From contig NC_092582.1 in the NCBI RefSeq assembly GCF_037975245.1, positions 17,076,577 to 17,140,576 on the forward strand: a DNA stretch of 64,000 nt, read 5' to 3'. The notes below the pieces were generated by a model that saw only the letters and a list, made by a program, of their open reading frames with translations, made no database searches and was not told the origin of the DNA. The translations under genes were made by a program, and so were the position numbers. This document shows positions 48,406 through 60,592 of this stretch, in pieces; position 1 is the stretch's first letter; the number at the start of each line of letters is the position of its first letter. This DNA comes from Apostichopus japonicus (Eukaryota; Echinodermata; Holothuroidea; Aspidochirotida; Stichopodidae).

Positions 48406-49902
48406 AATTCGAAATTATGGTAAATTTAAATAATCGAGAGTTAGCCAAGTAACCAAGCTTTATTCTAAATGACTTTATTATTTGAGTTTGATACAAATAT
48501 GTTGATAACAATAAAGAAAACACACCAATAATTGCAGATTGAAAAGTGCGTTCATTTATACCAAACTGTGGCACGCTTAATGCCCACAATCAGCATGAGG
48601 GTCAAATTGGCACCTGGCTTACTACTTAAGCTTCCATTCATATGGGGTCCTGTCACTAAATCATTTGCCCCTTTTAGCGTTATTGAAGCGGGTAACGTAA
48701 ATACCATATGACGTTTTCCTTAATTCGCAATAACATATTAACCTAAAAGTAAGCCACTTCTGACCTGCAGTATTTTACCACCGAAATACAAATTGCTTCG
48801 AAGTTGAACGGGGAAAAGACTATAGGAAAAAAGGTTCTCGACAGTGGGTTAAAATAGGAAACCATGATGATTTACTTTAAAATACTTAGACAAAATATTA
48901 ATACGAATTAGTTGTTTCTTGACGTTAATTGATGACCAATTTGATCAGCGTTAAGAGTAGATAATAGTATAATATTATTTCAAGGTAAGTATGAAAGGAT
49001 CAACTACTCGTTGTGACTATGTATAAGAGGAAAGACGTAAGAGAAAGTGGATGAGAAGAACGCATGGAGGGTTCTACTTCTATTTGTTGCCTCCTCGTCC
49101 CCTTCAAAACTGTAAAATGTACGGAAAGTTGCAAATGTTATGTATTTATGAATGTGAACATGACGATACAGTTTATGAGATAAATCATATAGTATATATC
49201 GACATGGAGAACTATTATCATATAAAGGTAGAACACACACAAGCATATTTAACATTGGTATTTTGAAAACCCAATATCAAGATCTTTGTCTCTTATTCGA
49301 CTTCTCAGTGGGAGAGTAACATCTTGACTTGATGCTAAACCCTAATTTGCTCCATGCAGAGGATCACAGTATACTGATGGGTCTGTGAAATATTGTCATC
49401 AGGGGGTGATGTTAGTCAAAAGCTTTATGTTCTAAACCTACCAAATAAAATCACCTCATTGAAGGTCTGATAGATTTTGATTCTTAATTGCAAGATTACG
49501 GCATTGACACTTGCTCGTGCAAGATGCTTTCACAAACTGTCACCAAATTGATAAGAATTCATCAATCATCGCCATATGAATGTGATTTTGACTGAAACAT
49601 GAAGACAAATAACAGCATAGTTGCAATGCAATCTTTCCAGCCATCAGAATATTCGTTTAATGAGGATGTTAAAAAGATAGTCCAGCCTAAAAGAGAAAAA
49701 AAAACATTCGGCTTTTTTCTTGGGCTGGTTAACGAGATGTTTCAAGTTCAGGTTCAAATGTCGCAAACGGACTCTAGGGATTGAATTGTACTGTACCAGG
49801 ATTCTAAGAAATATAATACACTTTCATCAGCCACCTTTTGTATGGACTATCCTGTTAATAACACTCATAAATGGGTCTGAGATTAACGGCATTTTAGCTT
49901 AC

Positions 49903-49995
49903 CAGATCACGTGCCTCGCATAATCCTCTAATCACAGTGTCTGTTGTTTGTTGCTCGCAATTAAAACGGTAACACTGTCCTATAGGAAATTGTGT
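49903..49995 (-). CDS. Unknown gene family, copy B, exon alpha (93 nt)
   Basis: 31 codons between acceptor TTCATACAG and donor GTAAGC, phase 0 both ends, same length as 20495-20587. Motif F..G.C.R.NC...(T)TD.VIR.LC is shared. It lies 2 kb upstream of exon beta (47792-47947), and 4.1 kb downstream of a transmembrane-coding exon that also ends in phase 0 (54144), so the three could be consecutive exons of one membrane protein. Confidence 0.75.
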
Positions 49996-50070
49996 CTGTA
50001 TGAACATTAAAAAATATATATTATTATATGAATTATATAAATATATATATAGAGATGTACATATATATAT

Positions 50071-50197
50071 ATATATAAATGAAACGTAATGAGAAGGAAA
50101 ATCCAAAACAGTGAAAAAACTTCCAATCTCCACCGGGATTCGAACCCGGGCCTCCCGCTTTGTACGCGGACACCCTAACCAACTAGGCCATGGACGC
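50071..50197 (-). mobile_element. tRNA-derived SINE, most complete copy
   Basis: On the minus strand the head (50197 to 50126) folds as a tRNA. GCGTCCA pairs with the 3' acceptor side with mismatches. There is a D arm with CCTAGTTGGTTAGGG, an anticodon stem TCCGC/GCGGG around GTACAAA, and a T arm CCGGGTTCGAATCCCGG. The loop would give anticodon ACA, which eukaryotes do not normally use, so this is a tRNA-like Pol III promoter rather than a tRNA gene. The body and AT tail follow. Confidence 0.85.
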
Positions 50198-50284
50198 TGA
50201 TTGTATGTCTAGAGGTTCGAAACCGGTAAGGAAGGTCGTAATTTCACTGTAAGCGTCTGACACCTGTATCGAACAATACTCGTT

Positions 50285-50436
50285 CTGTTTTTGGTGACAT
50301 ATTTTGCCTTACTCTAGAGATCAAACATGATGCTAACCAACTTGAAAATCATTTGTGATTCCTAAAGCCGGATCTCGAAAGAGATACTTTGAACAGACTT
50401 TATGTTAATGGAATGGAGGTAAACGACAAAGGCAAA
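50285..50436. repeat. Dispersed repeat R1, copy 2
   Basis: Matches 12836-13000 (CTAAAGCCGGATCTCGAAAG core). It lies between two SINE copies of the same orientation, and the right-hand SINE tail starts where R1 ends, as in copy 1. Confidence 0.85.
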
Positions 50437-50542
50437 TGAATATATATAAATGAAACGTAATGAGAAGGAAAATCCAGAACAGTGAAAAAACTTCCAGCCT
50501 CCACCGGGATTCGAACCCGGGCCTTCCGCTTTGTACGCGGAC
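50437..50542 (-). mobile_element. tRNA-derived SINE, truncated in the anticodon stem
   Basis: Tail, body and T arm as in the copy at 50071-50197. The head stops after the anticodon-arm CCGCGTACAAAGC, followed by unrelated AAATATAGC. Confidence 0.85.
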
Positions 50543-50549
50543 AAATATA

Positions 50550-52370
50550 GCTAAACATTCATAGCTCCCTGGTGTAATAATTTACCGCATACTACTGGCA
50601 CTGCCATAGACAAGTTAGAGTAGCAGCTCCCTGAAGAAACTATGCAGGAATTTCGTCAAGGCCACCGCTTCAGGTAGCCAAACCCGTTTATTGCTTATTA
50701 GCCGTAAATACGGGTTTGCTAAGAAATTACGAGACAACAGCGACGAACCGGTAGAGGGTAGTATTTATATTATTTTTGAATCGGGTGGTGTGAAGGACAC
50801 AAATTTACGAGGAATTTACGAGCGAGCACACCTTTAAGTTAACCTAACTCCACACGACAATATTTTTGTAGCCTAATTTTTTTTAAATTCCTGTTTTATG
50901 GGATGGAATCTATAGGCATATGTAATATGAAGGTAGTAGGATGTTCAATTGCGGCTGAGAAATGAGACCTCAAAAGTCAAGAAAATGCCAAAATGCTGCG
51001 GTGGCGACAAATTGCGGAATTTCAAAGTGTGATAAATCGGCCAATTGTGAAGCAATGCAACTGATTTTTTTCAGAATATGCCTATTTAATAGTGTTCGAA
51101 TCATACAATAAATTTTGGAAATTTTCAAAGATGTCCAATTACAACATACTCCAAAATTTGGTGATTTGATATGGAATGACCTTTACCTTTAAAGCAGTAT
51201 TTCCTTATTGATGTGGCAGTTTCAATTAACTTGATTATACAACAGAGGGACAGGTCTCATAGTTAATATTAACAGTTATCAGATTCACCCTTTGTATACT
51301 GAACTGAAAGGTTTCCTGCACAAATCGAACAGAAATCTAAGAAATCCCAACAACTTGCCAAAATACAGAACACAAGTCTACAGAAACTCTGTCATATACT
51401 GTTGTGCTGTAAACATTCAATCCGAGCACTTAAAAGGGTTTGTTGTAGTTGGTTATTTTGTTATATCGTTTTATGTATTAACTTTTGTATTTGTAGATGT
51501 ATTTTATATGAGATCCTAACATCTTACCCATTTTCTCCCCTTTCCCTGTTATATTAGTTATACTTTTATATGTAAAGTGGAATGAATACATGAAATAATT
51601 TGAAGATTATTGGGTCATATTTTACCCAAATATAAGACGGGGTCAAATGTTAATCATACTCATAAGGTCATGCCCATGAAAATAAGGTCTGATCAGTGGC
51701 CAGCAATATGGCAGTTCTGACCCATGTTAGGCAGCTCACAAGGGATTTAAGACCTATTTGGTCAACATCATTGTGTTTTAGTTCCCATGTTCAAGTGTGT
51801 ATAAGATATATAAAGGAAATCACATAATACGACGAAACGATATACAGACCAATCGTTTTCAATTAAAGAAAAACTTTATTTTGCTTCTTTCCCAAATGAT
51901 TTCATCTGAGCAAAGTCTTACATCAAACACGTTTAAGGATAGGATTAGTTGGAATTAGATGATGGTTGAATTCATCCAAATTTGTGGGTGGGGAGGGAGA
52001 GGATGATCATGCTACATTTTAGAAATAAAATAACAAGAAGAGAAGAGTACCATGGAAGGAAGTTGTTATGACCACTCTAGTCAGCCTAAACGTATGAAAA
52101 TGTTGACCATTTATAACATCATTTCAACTCCAATACATTGCGAGTATATCCTCTTCTCATGCACAGAAGCAAATGTAATTAGCGGCGGTTTTGTTCAATT
52201 CAGCATTTCGTTGTAGTTGATAAATGGACTTTAAGAATTAGAAGTGAATATTGTTATTCATTCGCGCAGTTCTCCAACTTGGGCCTGGTAATATGAAAGA
52301 GACAGAGAGAGAGAGAGAGGAAATTCTTGAACATTTCATATGAGTTTAAAATTGGGACAAACAATGACGG
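50550..52370. other. No recognisable feature
   Basis: No exon-like, RNA or repeat structure beyond a short GA run at 52297. Confidence 0.5.
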
Positions 52371-52508
52371 GATTGAAATGTTAGATATGTATATATATAT
52401 ATATATATATACCGATATATATATACCGGTATATATATATATACCGATATAGAGTAGGTTGGCGTCTATCTTGGCGCAGAGTGCTCTATGTCCATTGGAC
52501 AGAGCAGA

Positions 52509-52670
52509 ATATATGTTGATACTAGATGAGACTAGTGGAACACTAGTAGTTGTAACTCGGAGTTTCACGCTTTGTAGCGATCTTCAGTTGTCTGAAGATC
52601 GCTACAAAGCGTGAAACTCCGAGTTACAACTACTAGTGTTCCACTAGTCTCATCTAGTATCAACATATAT
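52509..52670. repeat. Perfect palindrome: two 79-bp arms, 4-nt spacer
   Basis: 52509-52587 is the exact reverse complement of 52592-52670, with spacer TTGT. No mismatch by base-by-base reading. See the hammerhead-like entry for the content of the right arm. Confidence 0.95.
52588..52629 (+). ncRNA. Hammerhead-like motif in the palindrome
   Basis: Stem I TTGT (52588-52591) pairs with ACAA (52626-52629). CTGAAGA is at 52592-52598. A short stem CGC/GCG lies around TACAAA. GAA is followed by stem III ACT/AGT around CCG, and the cleavage triplet GTT ends at 52625. A T-T mismatch sits at the base of stem II, where G-C is usual, so activity is doubtful. The left arm holds the same core inverted. 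Confidence 0.4.
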
Positions 52671-52724
52671 ACCGATATATATATACCGATATATATATAT
52701 ATATATATCTATATTTATATACCG

Positions 52725-52755
<31 letters not shown>

Positions 52756-53338
52756 AAATATTTAATGTTGATAGATAGAATTATTCTCTTGATTGGAAAT
52801 ATGCAATCACCACAAGGTTCAACTATCTTAGGAAGACAGTAATACATCTCAAGACCTACAGCACATATTCGTATCTAAAATTATCATCAGTAAGGAGATT
52901 ACATATCATATATAACATACTTGTGGATCGGTGGAAATTTTTTACATTCACCATGCTATGTTATATCTTGTTTGAACCGACCTGCTTTTGCGAAACATTT
53001 GCGGTCAAATTAATTGCCACAATTTACTTATATGATATATATATATTTCCTTTTCCTATTTCAAATAGAAAACACATGTGTATCCTGCAGCCTACAATTT
53101 ACATCAAGAAACAGTACGGCACTTTTACGACTGCAATACTATAAATAGTCCTATAGAATCTATTTGATATCATTTAGTATTGTCGATTTCCTGTGATCTA
53201 ACATTACGGAACAGAAACAATAATCGATTGGGTTTACGATGTACGGTAGCCTAACACTGAAACGTTGGTAAGAGTTATAGCCTAACTATATGTTAACTAC
53301 AAAGATTACTCAAAATACAGGGAAATATAACAATTTAC

Positions 53339-53481
53339 CTTGAAATGCATTCTCCCGTTCCTTCGGTTCCCTTTCTTCCAATTTCGTTTAAAACGACATC
53401 ATTTATTCTCTCCACTTCCCAGCAGAAGTTAAAATGTTTCGAAATGTTCACCAGTATTGTATCGAGGAAAAGTGAGGACAT
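53339..53481 (-). CDS. Candidate start exon, unknown protein
   Basis: ATG at 53481 opens 47 codons (MSSLFLDTILVNISKHFNFC, then WEVERINDVVLNEIGRKG...) ending in CAAG|GTAAAT. It ends in phase 2, which does not fit exon alpha of copy B (phase 0), so it may belong to another transcript or need a further exon. No paralogue was seen. Confidence 0.3.
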
Positions 53482-54143
53482 TCTTCAAAGTAAGTGACTC
53501 GACAGTCTCGACACTCTGTTGTGTATATACGTTGGAATGATCACCTACTATGTTTACTATATGAACTTTTCACGTGATACTATGTTACGCATTGATGTTT
53601 TCCTTTTACAACTTTAAAGTTGATACATACCACTTTTGATCAACATTCACAGAAAAGAACAACTTAAGGGAAAGATTTTTGAAACGTACGAACTTGTTTA
53701 TCAGAAATTTGCATTTTCTTTTTGGCGTAACTTACAAATCAGCGAGTACAGTAATCTGGTCGATTGCACTGGAAATAATATCTGTTATGCCACTTTATAA
53801 TATAGAGTATGGCCTAATACTGTTACAGTGTTGCATCCATGATTGTATGAATCAGTCTATAACACAGAGAAATGAGATTATAGATCAGCCACTGGAGGTT
53901 AAAGGTGAGCATTTTTTTCAATGAGATTTCAAATGCTGTTTTTGCATTAACGTATGTACCACAGCAAAATTGTGCAGTGACATTGACCGTCCACGGTATG
54001 CGTTCAGGATATGACTGGTTGCTACGCCAACTAAAATACATCGAAAAAATTCACACGTCAATAATGGTATAAGCATAGTAAGTGCATAATAAATGCATTA
54101 AATATGTATTAATATATGTATTAAATGTGAAAACAAAGCTTAC

Positions 54144-54515
54144 CTGACGTGTTATTGCTGTAATATATTGGTATATCAATTCACGATTACAGAAATTATT
54201 GCCAGAGGTCCTCTTCATTGGTGTCGACTCAGCCGTATTCCTAAGAAAGACGCTAACAACAGCTGTCGAGAAAGTATATAAAGCAAACATTATTTGCATC
54301 ACTGCAACGAACTCCAATGAACTACCATTTATTGTAATCGCCCTCCACTCGAAGCAAATAACAATAATTGAATAAACGTTTTGCGACGACGATGTACCAG
54401 CTAATTCATTATTCTGCGTGATGAGAATCGATATTACTTTAAAATGAATCTCCGTGTATAAACCGAACAGGTGAGATGGATTACATATAGGGGGATACTT
54501 ATCCGTTACCAATCC
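54144..54515 (-). CDS. Transmembrane-coding exon, copy B (start uncertain)
   Basis: Minus-strand open frame with HLFGLYTEIHFKVISILI, ELAGTSSSQNVYSIIVICFE, a strong membrane helix (about 20 residues, FVAVMQIMFALYTFSTAVVS) and STPMKRTSGNNFCNRELIYQ, ending in CGTCAG|GTAAGC at 54144 in phase 0. The next phase-0 exon downstream is alpha of copy B. A near-identical block is at 4493-4838. The upstream boundary is not resolved, because no clear acceptor is shared by both copies. Membrane location is inferred from the helix. No family is recognised. Confidence 0.5.
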
Positions 54516-55312
54516 GACTGTACAAATTCGAACATTCCAAACCCCATGTGTTTAGAAAATCATTACTCGAGATAGGAATACACTAGGGAGCTTCCTATAG
54601 CTTTATTTTGCACGTTAGACAGCCTGCATCAATAAACAACCTTTTTTTCCGAGGGGGTCACATGGACTTTTTTTTGTTTTGTCTTAAAAGATTTGTTTAC
54701 ATTAAAAAAACCGGCACGTGCCCCCTGGAAAACCCAGTGCCCCCCCCCATCTGAGATTTGGGTTGGTAAAAAAAAAATATATATTTTGTTATATTCAACT
54801 CCCATCATCTGAGTTGGTTTTTTATAAGGACAAAGAAGCACAGTAATTCGTATTTTCTTCAAATGAGCTGCGAAAAAAATGAATAAGTTTATCCTTGAAC
54901 GTCGGGTATCGAAGTCGTAACCCGCGCCATCACAACAGGTGTCGATATTTACATTGAATGTGTCAGTGCTCACGCCAAACCAGCGGATATACACGTCCGC
55001 TTCGCGAGCTACATGACTGTGAGAAGGGAGGGTACTGCAATATGTTGCCTTGGTCTGAGGTTGGCAGGTTAGGAGCTGACGAAATGTGAGAATGTGAGGG
55101 TCCGCAGGCACCATACTTGCCTATATTTGTGGAACCATATATTAACCCTGTTGTGTAGGGGTGCAGACGTCATTTGAGGTCAGATGCTTGTAGGAACAAA
55201 TGGCGAATGTTCACACCTGCATACTGAGCCATACTCGATGTGTGATCAAACTTTGGATTGCATGGTGAGATCCCTGATAGGAGCCAATAACGATGCTGGA
55301 ACCTGTTACATC

Positions 55313-55316
55313 TTAA
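55313..55316. other. TTAA target-site duplication, left
   Basis: TTAA immediately outside the terminal repeat AGAGGCGTGGTC. The partner is at 63893-63896. TTAA duplication is the signature of Kolobok and piggyBac elements. Confidence 0.6.
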
Positions 55317-55621
55317 AGAGGCGTGGTCGTGACGTAGTGGCTTTTAGAATATTTCTTCTGGACGTCAGAGTTTGGTACAGTACATTTCTCTGACGTCACG
55401 AAGGTGACGTCACTCAGTACTTTTACGAATGATCACCGCGACGAACATCGGCAACTTTCTCCTGTATGCAGTCTGCTACATGTACAGTTTCATATAGGGA
55501 AAGCCCAGTACACAATGAAGGGAGTGACTGTTTTGTTGACAATAGGCTACCGTGAATTAGATATTTAAAGCGGAAATTAAAAGAACGGAGGTCAACATCG
55601 GTTCTTCTTTCCGACGCTTTG

Positions 55622-55767
55622 ATGAGTGGGTCCGACGGAAAAAAAGGCTTCGAGACGAAACGAGGTGAATTTAAAGAAAGTCGAGGGATAGGTGACAAAG
55701 ACCTAACGGTTTCCTCAACACATTGTGGACACCTTGAATGTCATCTCACTGCATGTAGTTTTTGCCG
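55622..55767 (+). CDS. Transposase gene, first exon
   Basis: ATG at 55622 opens MSGSDGKKGFETKRGEFKES, ending in THCGHLECHLTACSFC just before donor GTAAGTGC (55768). Five Cys and three His at the end suggest a zinc-binding module. The exon leaves two bases that join in frame to the exon at 56468. It lies 300 bases inside the left terminal repeat. Confidence 0.6.
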
Positions 55768-56467
55768 GTAAGTGCGTAACTTTCAGCATGCATAAACTTT
55801 TAAAAATGTTTGATATGCCTAGGTCCTCCAACCATAGGTGAACAAGTCATACATTGATGTAGGCCTATAACTGAAAGTCAATTGCTTTCTCTCGATCAAG
55901 GTGAAGCAAGTACATACAGTATTCCAAGAACCTTTCAAATAATTGATTAGAAATAGGCTCAGGCCTAATGTTCGTTGCTAAAGCCTCGAGGCCTAACTTC
56001 TTTGTGTAGGTTTTATTCTGTCAAGGGACCTCTTTGGACTTATTTTTAGTTATGGACAATATCAGCATTGATTTACCTCTATGATGAACTGAAGTAGTGC
56101 CAGGGCTTTATTTTCTCAGTTTGAAACTTGTAAGATTGTATCTGAGGACAGTTTATCCTCTCATCATGAGAACAGGTGTAAAATATGTTTAGATCGAACT
56201 TGAGGTTTCCCCCTCCCACACAAGATATATTCACGTTGAAGATATATTCTAATTAGTAGGAGTTGTATGTGGATCACCTAGTTAACTACAAGTTTGCATA
56301 ATAAATTGCCTAGCTGGTTGTATTCAATTGCTGGAGTCACATCAGACCAAAGTTGATGAAGACTTATACATAAAAACATGTTGTTCTGTTAAGTAGAAAG
56401 TGGTGTGAGTGAAATTTGTGCTTTGACAGCCCTTGCAACTGCTTGTTTTTGTTACACTTTGTTGAAG

Positions 56468-56542
56468 GTCGTTTCACAGTGATGAAGAAGGTATTGCAGC
56501 CCTATCCCATGGTGAAGAAGAACTATTGTGTATTGATGAAGG
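56468..56542 (+). CDS. Transposase gene, acidic second exon
   Basis: 75 bp between acceptor TTGTTGAAG and donor GTGAGTAT. It continues the first exon's phase and gives FHSDEEGIAALSHGEEEL and CIDEG. Acidic and low in complexity, probably a linker. It ends in phase 2. The next acceptor candidate is TTTTCCCAG at 57713-57721. Confidence 0.55.
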
Positions 56543-57721
56543 GTGAGTATATATTAAAGACTATCACATAGTTACTGTATGGAAGTTTCTATGGATACAG
56601 TTATCAGTGTAATTTAAATGGAATATAACCTGCAAGTTAACACTGCTGTACAGTGTGGGGCCAGCCATAGGCTACTGTCAAGTGAGGAACTATTTTCATT
56701 CTCATTTAAAGTTTCAAGAAATGAAGTGAAACAAAATCAGTTAAAGTAAGCTAAGCTAAGGCCTACGGTTTCATGTATGACCTATTCCATAGTGAAGTTG
56801 GGGTATACATCCTGCTTAAATACTCTGCTAAATGTGGTTTATTAGGTCAACAATTTTGGCCATTGAAAATTCCTATATTCCATGCTTTACCAGAACTATA
56901 CAAAATATTCATTACAATCTTCCCTGCCTATAGCAAATTCCACCAAGAGTACACTGTTTTAGGCAAAAACAACACGGGAGATTGAATATCTACATGTGTA
57001 GGTAATGCTAGCCATACTGAACGCCCCTTTTCACAAATTCATGATGAAACACACTGTACTATTCCAGTGGTCAAGCCAAATTTGTCTTCACACAGGCAAG
57101 TACTGTATTGTTGGCCATTATAGCACTTGTGTCTACAACCATGTGGTGACTGTCAATTAATTAGGTGTACTCAAGGATGATTCCTAGTGCCAGTACTTGC
57201 CAATTTGGGGAAGTTTGTGCTATCAAGTAACAAAGTATTAATGCTCAAGTGAATTTTGAGGAGGAATCTTTGCCATGTTAAATAATTCACTGGTTCGTGA
57301 ATTTCTTTGTCAGGTTTTCAAAAGTAGCTCTAAATTTTGGCATGTCAACATGGGGAGAAAGGCCATAAGAGGGGGGGGGGGGGTTGTTAGGAATATAAAT
57401 ATTTTGCAAGAGAAGAATGCTAAGTTTAAGAGTTATTCTTCTTTCTGAAGCTGACCTTGGTTGTTGTGCTTCAAACTTGCTACAAGAGAACATGATACAT
57501 GTGAAAACAGAGGTTACCCCTGGCCCCCACAATATCTCCCTATTTTATGCCCCTTGCATGTCAAGTATACCACACTGCCCCCCCCCCCACAAAAAAAATA
57601 CAGATACCATGACTGAACTGTTGTGCCTCTGCACTTACATTACAGTAATGATGCAAATAGGCTTCAATAATCTATTACTAATATACCTGTTGACTGAATT
57701 TTTGGATTTTCTTTTCCCAGA

Positions 57722-59360
57722 GAATTACTCCCTAATGAAACTGTAGGGAGTGAGGTGTTCCCCCAGAGCTTGAGATGGACTCCTCAGAAATACAGAGTGA
57801 AGAGTCTCTTCCAGATAACTGCCCCTCATGGGAAACTCTTGGTATAATTGAGGAAGCGAAATGTTTTGTATCTATAAACAAATTGTTAGAACTGCTGAAG
57901 TTAATACATGGGGAGTACTGCACACACACTAACTGTACTAAAATAATATCTTATCAATGGAGTGCTATTGGTACAGCAATGCTTTTTTCTTGGAAGTGTG
58001 AAGATGGCCGGCCATGTGTGTGGAAAATAGTACTCACAAAACAGATTTTGTGGTATCTTTTCAGGTAACATTCAAATTTCGTCAGCTGTAACCATTTCAG
58101 GAAACAAGTATTCTAAAATGGCTTTGTATTTTAAAGTTTCCAATTTTTTTTTTTTGTAAGCAACACAACATTTCTACGTGTTCAAAGGTTGTATGTAACT
58201 CCAGCTGTTACAGCTACTTGGCAGAAGGTCCAAAAGGCAGAATTCTGCAAACTTAAAGACAGAGGTTTATGTGTAGCAGGAGATGCTAGAACAGAATCCC
58301 TTGGGCATTGTGCCCAATACTGTACTTACAGCTTCATGGATGAAGATTCTTAAAAAATGTTGCATTTAGAGGTAGTTGATGTTAGGGAAGTAGGGGGGAA
58401 AAGTCCAAACATGGAAAGAGTTGGATTTGAGAGAGGATTGGATTTTCTAATGAAATAATTTAAAATCTGTGAAGTAGTGACAGATGCCCATGTTCTGATA
58501 AAGGCACTGCTAAAAAAGTGTACAATATATGATGGAATTTCTCATCAAGTGGATGTTTGGCATGGGGCAAAGAACCTTGTCTGGAAACTCTCTAACATAG
58601 CAAATGCCAAAGAGAACACTGATCTGCACTTATGTATGCCAGCTATAACGTAATCATTTCTGGTACTCCGCTAAAGAGTGCGGCGGTAATGATATCAAAA
58701 TCAAGTCAATTTTGCTATCACTTCTTCACCACATTGTAGACGAACACCAGTGGTTGTTATCAATTGATGGTACACCAGGTGAATGTAGTCATCACCACTT
58801 ATGTGAAAACGACCATAGTAAGCCATATCTAAAGAAGGGATCACCGTCACATGAAGCCCTTAGGTCTGTCATAATCAAGAAGCAATTTCTGAACACTTTT
58901 CCATATTACAAAATTTCAAGCATACTGGTTCTTTGAATCATTTCACAATCATATGCTAATGTATGCCAATAAACGTTGTGCTTATTCTTATGATGGATAT
59001 GTAACTAGAATGCTACTGGCTGCTATTGATCACAACTATCACATTGAATGAGCATATGGTTCAACTGTTGATGGCTAACCAATGTATCTGGCAAAGTATA
59101 GTAAAAGATCAAAACAATAGGCACCTCAAAAATTGCCTAAGGCTTTTGGTTACATTCCTGAATTGATGAAAACTGTCTTTCTGCTCTGACAAGAGAATCA
59201 GTGCCATTTATCGGCCAGAGTAGGCCTACCTGAAGATCACCCAAAAATCATCAAACCAAATATTAGCAGCGCTCCAAAGCCTAGTATGAGTGTTTTACTT
59301 GCACAGTACCAGTCTAGATTTGCAAGTTCAGCTGACATGGGGCATTCCTAAGCTACAATG
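57722..59360 (+). pseudogene. DDE transposase core, with stops and frameshifts
   Basis: Encodes most of a DDE transposase known to me as an unnamed repeat protein of aquatic animals and here assigned to Kolobok from the TTAA sites. Blocks in order: WETLGIIEEAKCFVS...LLELLKLIHGEYC with SWKCEDG (57775-58068); ISGNKYSKMALYFK; LYVTPAVTATW; first catalytic Asp in GDARTES (58282); VVDVREVGGKSPNME; second Asp in VTDAH (58483); DVWHGAKNL; LLHHIVDEHQWLL; KKGSPSHEALRS; third acidic residue in ESFHNH (58935); YDGYVTRMLLAAIDHN. Lesions include TAA at 58351 and 58456, frame changes near 58068, in the T-run at 58145 and near 58930, and further stops. It is non-functional. Confidence 0.8.
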
Positions 59361-60159
59361 GTTAATTAAGGAAACGGAATGCAGTTTTATTTCACTTGAG
59401 TTTTTATTGATTAGCACTCTTAATGGCTCGAAGAGATGTTACATAAAGTTAAGTCTTGATGTGTGCTAAATTTACTAGTTATTTAAAGACTCCCTACTTT
59501 ACTCGTTCATTTGATTTAAATCCACTTTAATATTACTATTTTACAAGTCAAGCAAAGCATGTTCTTTGATTTTCATGTCAAAAACCGAGCCCTTGGATTA
59601 CATTCAGTACCATTTTATACTTGTAACACACTTGATGCCTTAAAGTCTTAAGTATTGCCACTGAGTTTTGCATGCATCTGAGGTGGCAAACTGCAGTCTT
59701 ATCCAGTGGTGAGTAGCATTTAGTCAGAACTTCTATCTAGACTAAGAACATATTATTGTAATGGTTAAACATGCCGGTGAATGGGGCTTTTAGTAGGGTT
59801 ATGATGTTCTAGTATCTTTGTTAGACTACCTACTGTAGTCCAGCCCCTGTAATAGATGAAACTTGGCTGTTTAAGAGGTCATTTATCAAAATTAAAAGTA
59901 GTACAATCTTGGCAACTTGGTCTGTTAGTATTCATGGTTTTTAACTGTCTATAACACATCACAATGGCTGTGATAATACTTCATTTTTGAGAGAAAGAAA
60001 AGAGAATACATTGTCATCAACTATAATTGAACTTTTATACCTTTATTTGGAGTGCTCACATCTGTATTATTTGGATCTGCATTTGCTATTTGTCACCTAC
60101 AGGTACATTCTAACTTTTTCCCCTGATTGTGTCGTTTCATACCTTTCAAAACATGAAAT

Positions 60160-60560
60160 AAATATTTTACCTTTCAGCATAATTTGCAAACTTCTTTCAC
60201 TCCTTGGAAGAACAATAACACCCCTTCCCCTCCACCCTGCTTAGGTTACCACTCTCTATAAACTTGAAAACAATGAAATAATCAGTTAACATTCACCAAT
60301 GTTTCACTGCTTGGAGTAACAAAAACTCCTCCCACAGCCCCACCCACCATCATCCCACATAGGTTACTACTGTCTATAAACAAACGAAAGAAATTATCAT
60401 CACTCTACCAAAGGTTGTTGATAGGATTGAAATCCCTATCACAAACCATGAAGTAATCAGTTTACCTTCAACAATGTTGCACTTCTTGGAGTAACAGTAA
60501 CCCCTCCCCCCTCCCCCCTGCTCTTCCCCCATCACCCCACTCTTATCACTATCACTGTGC
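60160..60560. repeat. Degenerate ~120-bp tandem repeat between the two gene ends
   Basis: AATGAAATAATCAGTTAACATTCACCAATGT and TGGAGTAACA..AACCCCTCC blocks recur three times with drift (near 60165, 60270 and 60450). It separates the 3' ends of the two convergent genes. Confidence 0.7.
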
Positions 60561-60592
60561 CAATATGTTTTCTTTTCAAATTGTTTTCTCTC

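Larger units (their letters stand above)
52385..52760. repeat. AT microsatellite with CCGATATATATATACCG units flanking a palindrome
   Basis: (TA)n blocks punctuated by ACCGATATATATATACCG occur on both sides (52388-52450 and 52661-52757) of the 79-bp palindrome, continuing its symmetry imperfectly. Confidence 0.85.

Noticed and set aside
50126-50197. tRNA gene on the minus strand
   Set aside because: The fold is tRNA-like, but the implied anticodon ACA is not a normal eukaryotic one, the acceptor stem is mismatched, and the sequence continues into a body shared with three other copies. It is a SINE head.
54629-55114. 161-codon minus-strand ORF upstream of the transmembrane exon
   Set aside because: No ATG at its start, low-complexity stretches (poly-Lys/Phe) at the end, no recognised domain. 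A part (TCCDGAGYDFDTRRSRINLF) looks protein-like, so it stays open but unsupported.
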